This document shows positions 60,156-64,000 of a stretch of DNA of 64,000 nucleotides, one piece after another. This stretch comes from Amyelois transitella (lineage: Eukaryota > Arthropoda > Insecta > Lepidoptera > Pyralidae), in NCBI RefSeq assembly GCF_032362555.1, contig NC_083530.1, forward strand, positions 1,270,001-1,334,000. Direction: 5' to 3'. The number at the start of each line of letters is the position of its first letter. Positions within the stretch are counted from its first letter, which is position 1. Below the pieces are notes generated by a model, which worked only from the letters and a program-made list of their open reading frames with translations, ran no database searches and was not told where the DNA came from. A program made the translations under genes and the position numbers.

Positions 60156-61913
60156 ATGAGTGTTAGTGTCGAGCTGGACGTGTCCAGTCCCTTGTCCGAA
60201 GGGCAAAGCGCTAATTCTGAAGAAATATCTAAATCTTCCGAGAGTTCAACCAAAGACCTTGGTTCAAATTGTAATAATGATAAATCCGAGCCTGGTTCTC
60301 CCAAACCTCATCCGATGGCGTTCACGATCGACTTCGGCGAGGCTAAGAAGGTTGACAACCGTAGACTTGAGGAATTGGCTAAAAAATCGCAAGCAAGACA
60401 TCAAAGGGTACAATCGATGTCTGCTAGTATAACTAAACCCGCTTCAGCCCCTCAGAAAACTCCAATGAGCGCGAAACTCCCTAGGAAAGCCCAAGGTTAC
60501 AATTCTGAGGGTTATTTCTCATCCGATCAAGAAGATAGTGGCTTATCCGGTTCGGTTAAACTCCGGAGTAGTCCATTAGCTCAATCCACTCAAATCACTT
60601 CTCCAATAATTAATAGACATGTCAAATCGCCCATTATAGACAGCTTCCAGCCAAAAAGAACGTCCAAAAGTCCAATTGTTGATAGTATTATGTCCAGAAG
60701 TGAAAATTATACTACAAGACAAGATCTGCGATTGCCGTTGAAAAATGCAGCAAGTTCCTATTTGCGAGACGTCCATAGAACGCCTAGTTACGGTAACTTA
60801 TCCTCTAGTTATCAACAAAAACATAATATATCAGATATTGTTGATCAAAGTCCTGATGGAATGATGCTAACAGATATCTCAAGTCCAGAACTCGACATTC
60901 TGACCCCTGATAATGGTTTATCCACCCCAGAATTGTCAAAAAGCCCATTAATAAGAAAAACCAGGGCTACATCTGAAACACCAGATTTGTTCAAGAAATG
61001 CGTACCCAAAGTTGAGCCTTTGTACGTAGATGATGATATAGATGGACAGTCTAATAATTCTTCTACTGGTACGTACACAATTGAAGGTGATAACTATACT
61101 GAAGAGCAAAAAGAAAGAATGAGCATCGACCGTACATTCGGAACAGACTTATTAACCAATGCAATAGAAGAGACAATAAATAAACGCAATGATAGGGATC
61201 CAGAACTAGTATTTGACATGCCTAACCAACGAGTTATAACGAAAGAGCCACGAAGAGATGTTGCATTAAGAAGTCCGTTAACAAACAAAACATTTGACTT
61301 ACCAAAAGTGTCCAAAGAAAAGAATGTACTAGAAATATCCTGCTGTTACGAATCACCCAATGAGAGCGATTTGGCTGCTCAAACTTCGAAACAGATAAAA
61401 TCAACCAGGAGTTACTTAGAGAAAATCAAAAATAGAGTACGAACTATAACAGAAAAGACATTCACTAAACCTCCATGTAAGCAAGAAGACGCAGATGTGG
61501 GCAGTTTCACATCTGTGACAACATCGGGCGTTCTAAGTTCAAAAAACCCGGTAAAAATCGAAGCGCCAATGAGAAGGCGTTGCAGTTTGACAAAATCGGA
61601 AATAGACAAAACGGATTACGTGCACAGATTATCAAGGGAGTCTTCCGTGCCAGTGTCGTTGCCCACCGCTAGACTTTCAGAGGAAAAATATGAGAGTACT
61701 GTAATGAAGAATGCTCAAAGAGCGGTCAAAGATGTGACGGCGGAACAGGTCGTGGGCAAGCTGTCGTATTTGAGCCTGAACAGGTGTAAAGGTGATAAGA
61801 CCTGGATCCAGGATTGGGCGGAGAGTGTGAAGAAATACAATGGGTTGGATGAGGTTCCGTGTGACGATAGACCGCCGATTAGCCCGCGACATGTGACTGG
61901 GAAGCGTAAGTAA
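60156..61913 (+). CDS. large Ser/Pro-rich protein, first or only coding exon, up to 585 aa
   Basis: A single open frame starts at the first ATG (MSVSVELDVSSPLSEGQS) and runs to a TAA at 61911. It is low in hydrophobics and rich in Ser, Thr-Pro and Ser-Pro sites (KSPIIDSF and KSPIVDSI form an internal repeat; TPDNGLSTPELSKSPL). Other segments are HPMAFTIDFGEAKKVDNRRL near residue 52, a basic LEKIKNRVRTITEKTF stretch, and ATAR-like RLSEEKYE. It has no transmembrane segment or enzyme motif and is probably largely disordered and phosphorylated. The AFTIDFGE-plus-basic pattern is faintly like CEP170-family proteins, but I cannot confirm that. A perfect donor GTAAGT at 61906 lies just before the stop, so the frame may splice to exons beyond the window instead of ending GKRK. 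Confidence 0.75.
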   Translation: MSVSVELDVSSPLSEGQSANSEEISKSSESSTKDLGSNCNNDKSEPGSPKPHPMAFTIDFGEAKKVDNRRLEELAKKSQARHQRVQSMSASITKPASAPQKTPMSAKLPRKAQGYNSEGYFSSDQEDSGLSGSVKLRSSPLAQSTQITSPIINRHVKSPIIDSFQPKRTSKSPIVDSIMSRSENYTTRQDLRLPLKNAASSYLRDVHRTPSYGNLSSSYQQKHNISDIVDQSPDGMMLTDISSPELDILTPDNGLSTPELSKSPLIRKTRATSETPDLFKKCVPKVEPLYVDDDIDGQSNNSSTGTYTIEGDNYTEEQKERMSIDRTFGTDLLTNAIEETINKRNDRDPELVFDMPNQRVITKEPRRDVALRSPLTNKTFDLPKVSKEKNVLEISCCYESPNESDLAAQTSKQIKSTRSYLEKIKNRVRTITEKTFTKPPCKQEDADVGSFTSVTTSGVLSSKNPVKIEAPMRRRCSLTKSEIDKTDYVHRLSRESSVPVSLPTARLSEEKYESTVMKNAQRAVKDVTAEQVVGKLSYLSLNRCKGDKTWIQDWAESVKKYNGLDEVPCDDRPPISPRHVTGKRK

Positions 61914-61970
61914 CTTTGTAAATTTTAAAATTGCCTCTTGATGTATTTTCCCGTGGATGTCATAGGACAG

Positions 61971-62096
61971 TATCGATAGTGGTGGGTGGTAGGACACTAT
62001 CTGATTGTTGCAACTAGCTATCGATACTACGAAAGTATCGATATCCATAGGGTAGATGATTTTCGAGGCCAACTATCTATAGAAAAAGTATCGCTA
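61971..62096. promoter_or_regulatory. cluster of TATCGATA palindromes
   Basis: Exact TATCGATA at 61971-61978, 62019-62026 and 62036-62043, with TATCGCTA at 62089-62096. TATCGATA is the core of the insect DRE bound by DREF. The cluster is just 3' of the large exon. It may be a promoter or enhancer or part of a repeat. Confidence 0.45.
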
Positions 62097-63356
62097 TCCT
62101 GACCCATGTTGGATTATTATCATTCTGTTCATTATAACTCAGTTACCTGGGATATGCAGGTTTAATCACGATATTTTTCCCTACCGTTATTGTATCCTTA
62201 TCTGATCATTCTAATTTTAAATTCAAATTATTTTGGTAGTTTGCAACCATCTTGGAACATACCAATTTGAAATTGAGAAAAAAAATGCATTAAGTATCTA
62301 TGTTTACATACGGCCAGTCAGTCTCATTTCGTTATCTACTCTATGACGCTCTTACCATAGAGATTATGAAATGCTGATAAAGTGATAACAATGCACATTT
62401 TGACTCACGTGCATAACATACACAAACAGATTACAAATCCTTTATTTATTTCAATAAAGGGAAATGACTCTTAATTATTGCCCAGTAAAAAATATTGGAT
62501 TAAGTAAGGTGTGGAGGAGGGATTTATTGTAAACTCTTTAATTTAAAAAATGTAGATACCTCAGGGAAGAAAAAAAGAATTTATCCCATTTTACCAAAAG
62601 TTCAGTTTTCAAGACTGTTGACTCTGTCTACCCCGCAAGGGATATAGACGTGATTATATATATGTATGTATGTATCAACCCTTCCTGGTGACAGCAATGC
62701 TGCAACGTGATGATATGTATATATGGATGTTAACCTTATCACAAGTGTGATGCAAATATTAAACAGCATTGTAATCGCTTATCAAACTCTTGTAATCCTC
62801 ATAAAACAAGATGGTGTAAATGCTGTGACCTAGTAGGCGATAGCGAGATGAGAATTCTGAATTGATAACCTCCTTTTTTCGGTGGTTTAGTGAAAGATTG
62901 TCTTATAAGTAAAGCATGATTTTTTGATAAAAATTTTGGAGGTACTCTGTGATTAATATGATTTCTCAATATCCTATGGATGTCGTAAAAGGCGGCTAAG
63001 GGAACAGGCACATTCATTTTGTGCCGCTTTTGCCATGATTCATTATGAGTTAGGTGCTGACCATCATCAGTCAAACGTCATCTAATTGCGAAAAAAGGTG
63101 TCAACAAAAACACTCCTATTTTGGACAGTCTTCAAAAAACTGTGAATCAACAACAATAAACATATACGTTAATAAAAAAAAAACAAACAATAGGTATGCG
63201 TAATATTATGAGATGACATCACACAGGTGGGTATGAAACAAAAACATGATAAGATCATGATGACCTTTTGCCACGAAATACACGATGTGTTATAATAATT
63301 CATTAATTCATTCTATCTGTGTAATTTGTCCCGTATAGGTTATTTATTTATTCATA

Positions 63357-63560
63357 CATACATACATACATATGGTCACGTCTATATCCCTTGCGGGGTA
63401 GACAGAGCCAACAGTCTTCAAAAGACTGAATGGCCACATTCAGCTTTTTGGCTTAATGATAGAATTGAGATTTAAATAGTGACAGGTCGCTAGCCCATCG
63501 CCTAAAAAGAATCCCAAGTTTGTAAGCCTATCCCTTAGTCGCCTTTTACGACATCCACGG
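63357..63560 (-). repeat. family A repeat, head missing
   Basis: (CATA)n/GGTCACGTCTATATCCCTTG to GTCGCCTTTTACGACATCCA. Confidence 0.85.
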
Positions 63561-63729
63561 GACATCCATGCATTTATTTATTCATTTGGCCGAAAGTTAT
63601 AAAAATAATTTCCTAAGTCGCCATTTTGGATCAAATTATATCTTATGCCTCGTATTGTGAAAATACTAAAACACATGACGGTTTTTTTTGCATAATACTA
63701 GCAAAGTTTAAGTGAACAGGTGGTAATCC

Positions 63730-63923
63730 TACTACTATTATAAAGGCGAAAGTTTGTATGGATGTTTGTTACTCTTTCACGCAAAAACTACTGAACCGAT
63801 TACCATGAAATTTGGTATGTAGGTAGCTGAAGACCCAGAATAACACATAGGCTACTTTTTATCCCAGAGTTCCCGCGGGATTGATAGGGTTTCCATGCGG
63901 ACGAAGTCGCGGGCGGCCTCTAG
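63730..63923 (+). repeat. Helitron-like 2 copy, young
   Basis: ACTACTATTATAAAGGCGAA to GTCGCGGGCGGCCTCTAGT. By eye it is almost base-for-base the same as the 11664 copy. Confidence 0.9.
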
Positions 63924-64000
63924 TAATATGAATATATTTGCATTTACGAGACCCACGTTGGATGACTCAAGATTTTCATGGTCACGCGACAGGGTTGTCA

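Larger units (their letters stand above)
62100..64000. other. right-hand gene-poor stretch
   Basis: Mostly AT-rich sequence without a supportable exon. Contains a family A 3' piece (62606-62675), a tRNA-SINE-1 tail (63310-63355), a family A copy and a Helitron-like 2 copy. If the gene at 60156 continues, this is its intron. Confidence 0.6.

Noticed and set aside
61677-62072. 131-aa minus-strand frame opposite the Ser/Pro-rich exon
   Set aside because: Overlaps the strong 585-codon plus-strand frame and has no recognisable feature.

Overview
The window is animal nuclear DNA, almost certainly from a ditrysian moth or butterfly (Lepidoptera). It is AT-rich and intron-rich, and its introns are packed with short interspersed repeats typical of lepidopteran genomes: Helitron-like ends of the form GCGGACGAAGTCGCGGGC..CTAG, tRNA-derived SINEs, and (ATGT)n-tailed retroelements. 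The assignment comes from repeat style and protein resemblance only. No species is claimed.

Layout. (1) 247-1951, minus: the 5' three coding exons of pICln, cut by the left window edge. (2) 2850-7241, plus: a complete five-exon C2H2 zinc-finger gene (214 aa), divergent from pICln. (3) 7.2-15.4 kb: gene-free and repeat-filled, with LINE remnants, a 280-bp foldback inside a probable Helitron, and a hAT-type MITE. (4) 15461-36895, plus: a MADF-BESS/AT-hook nuclear protein (406 aa) with a 16.6-kb first intron. (5) 40104-42249, minus: a three-exon DUF1349 protein (197 aa). (6) 43283-49327, plus: fibrillarin, nine exons, 322 aa. (7) 51141-59324, minus: WDR43/UTP5, eleven exons, 613 aa, tail-to-tail with fibrillarin. 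(8) 60156 onward, plus: a large Ser/Pro-rich coding exon, divergent from WDR43, that may continue past the window.

Most interesting content. The fibrillarin introns carry at least four convincing box C/D snoRNA candidates in two paralogous pairs, plus a weaker fifth. One pair has a guide matching an 18S rRNA segment (TTAGAGGGAC). The other has a guide matching a 28S segment (AGAGAGAGTTC). So the gene for the box C/D methyltransferase appears to host its own guide RNAs. Its neighbour encodes an SSU-processome protein, giving a small ribosome-biogenesis neighbourhood.

Repeat families named below. Family A: about 257 bp, 5' hairpin GTGCCG..CGGCAC, (ATGT)n tail, roughly 40 copies. LINE-3': 3' ends of a non-LTR retrotransposon whose tail resembles that of family A. 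tRNA-SINE-1: about 240 bp, A and B boxes. tRNA-SINE-2: about 390 bp. Family B: about 200 bp, recognised by GCCGCTTCCAAGGCGTCAG and GCACTGCAGCATTTTC. Helitron-like 1 to 4: short non-autonomous elements. Boundaries of repeats are approximate to a few bases unless stated; exon boundaries were set by reading frame plus GT/AG sites.
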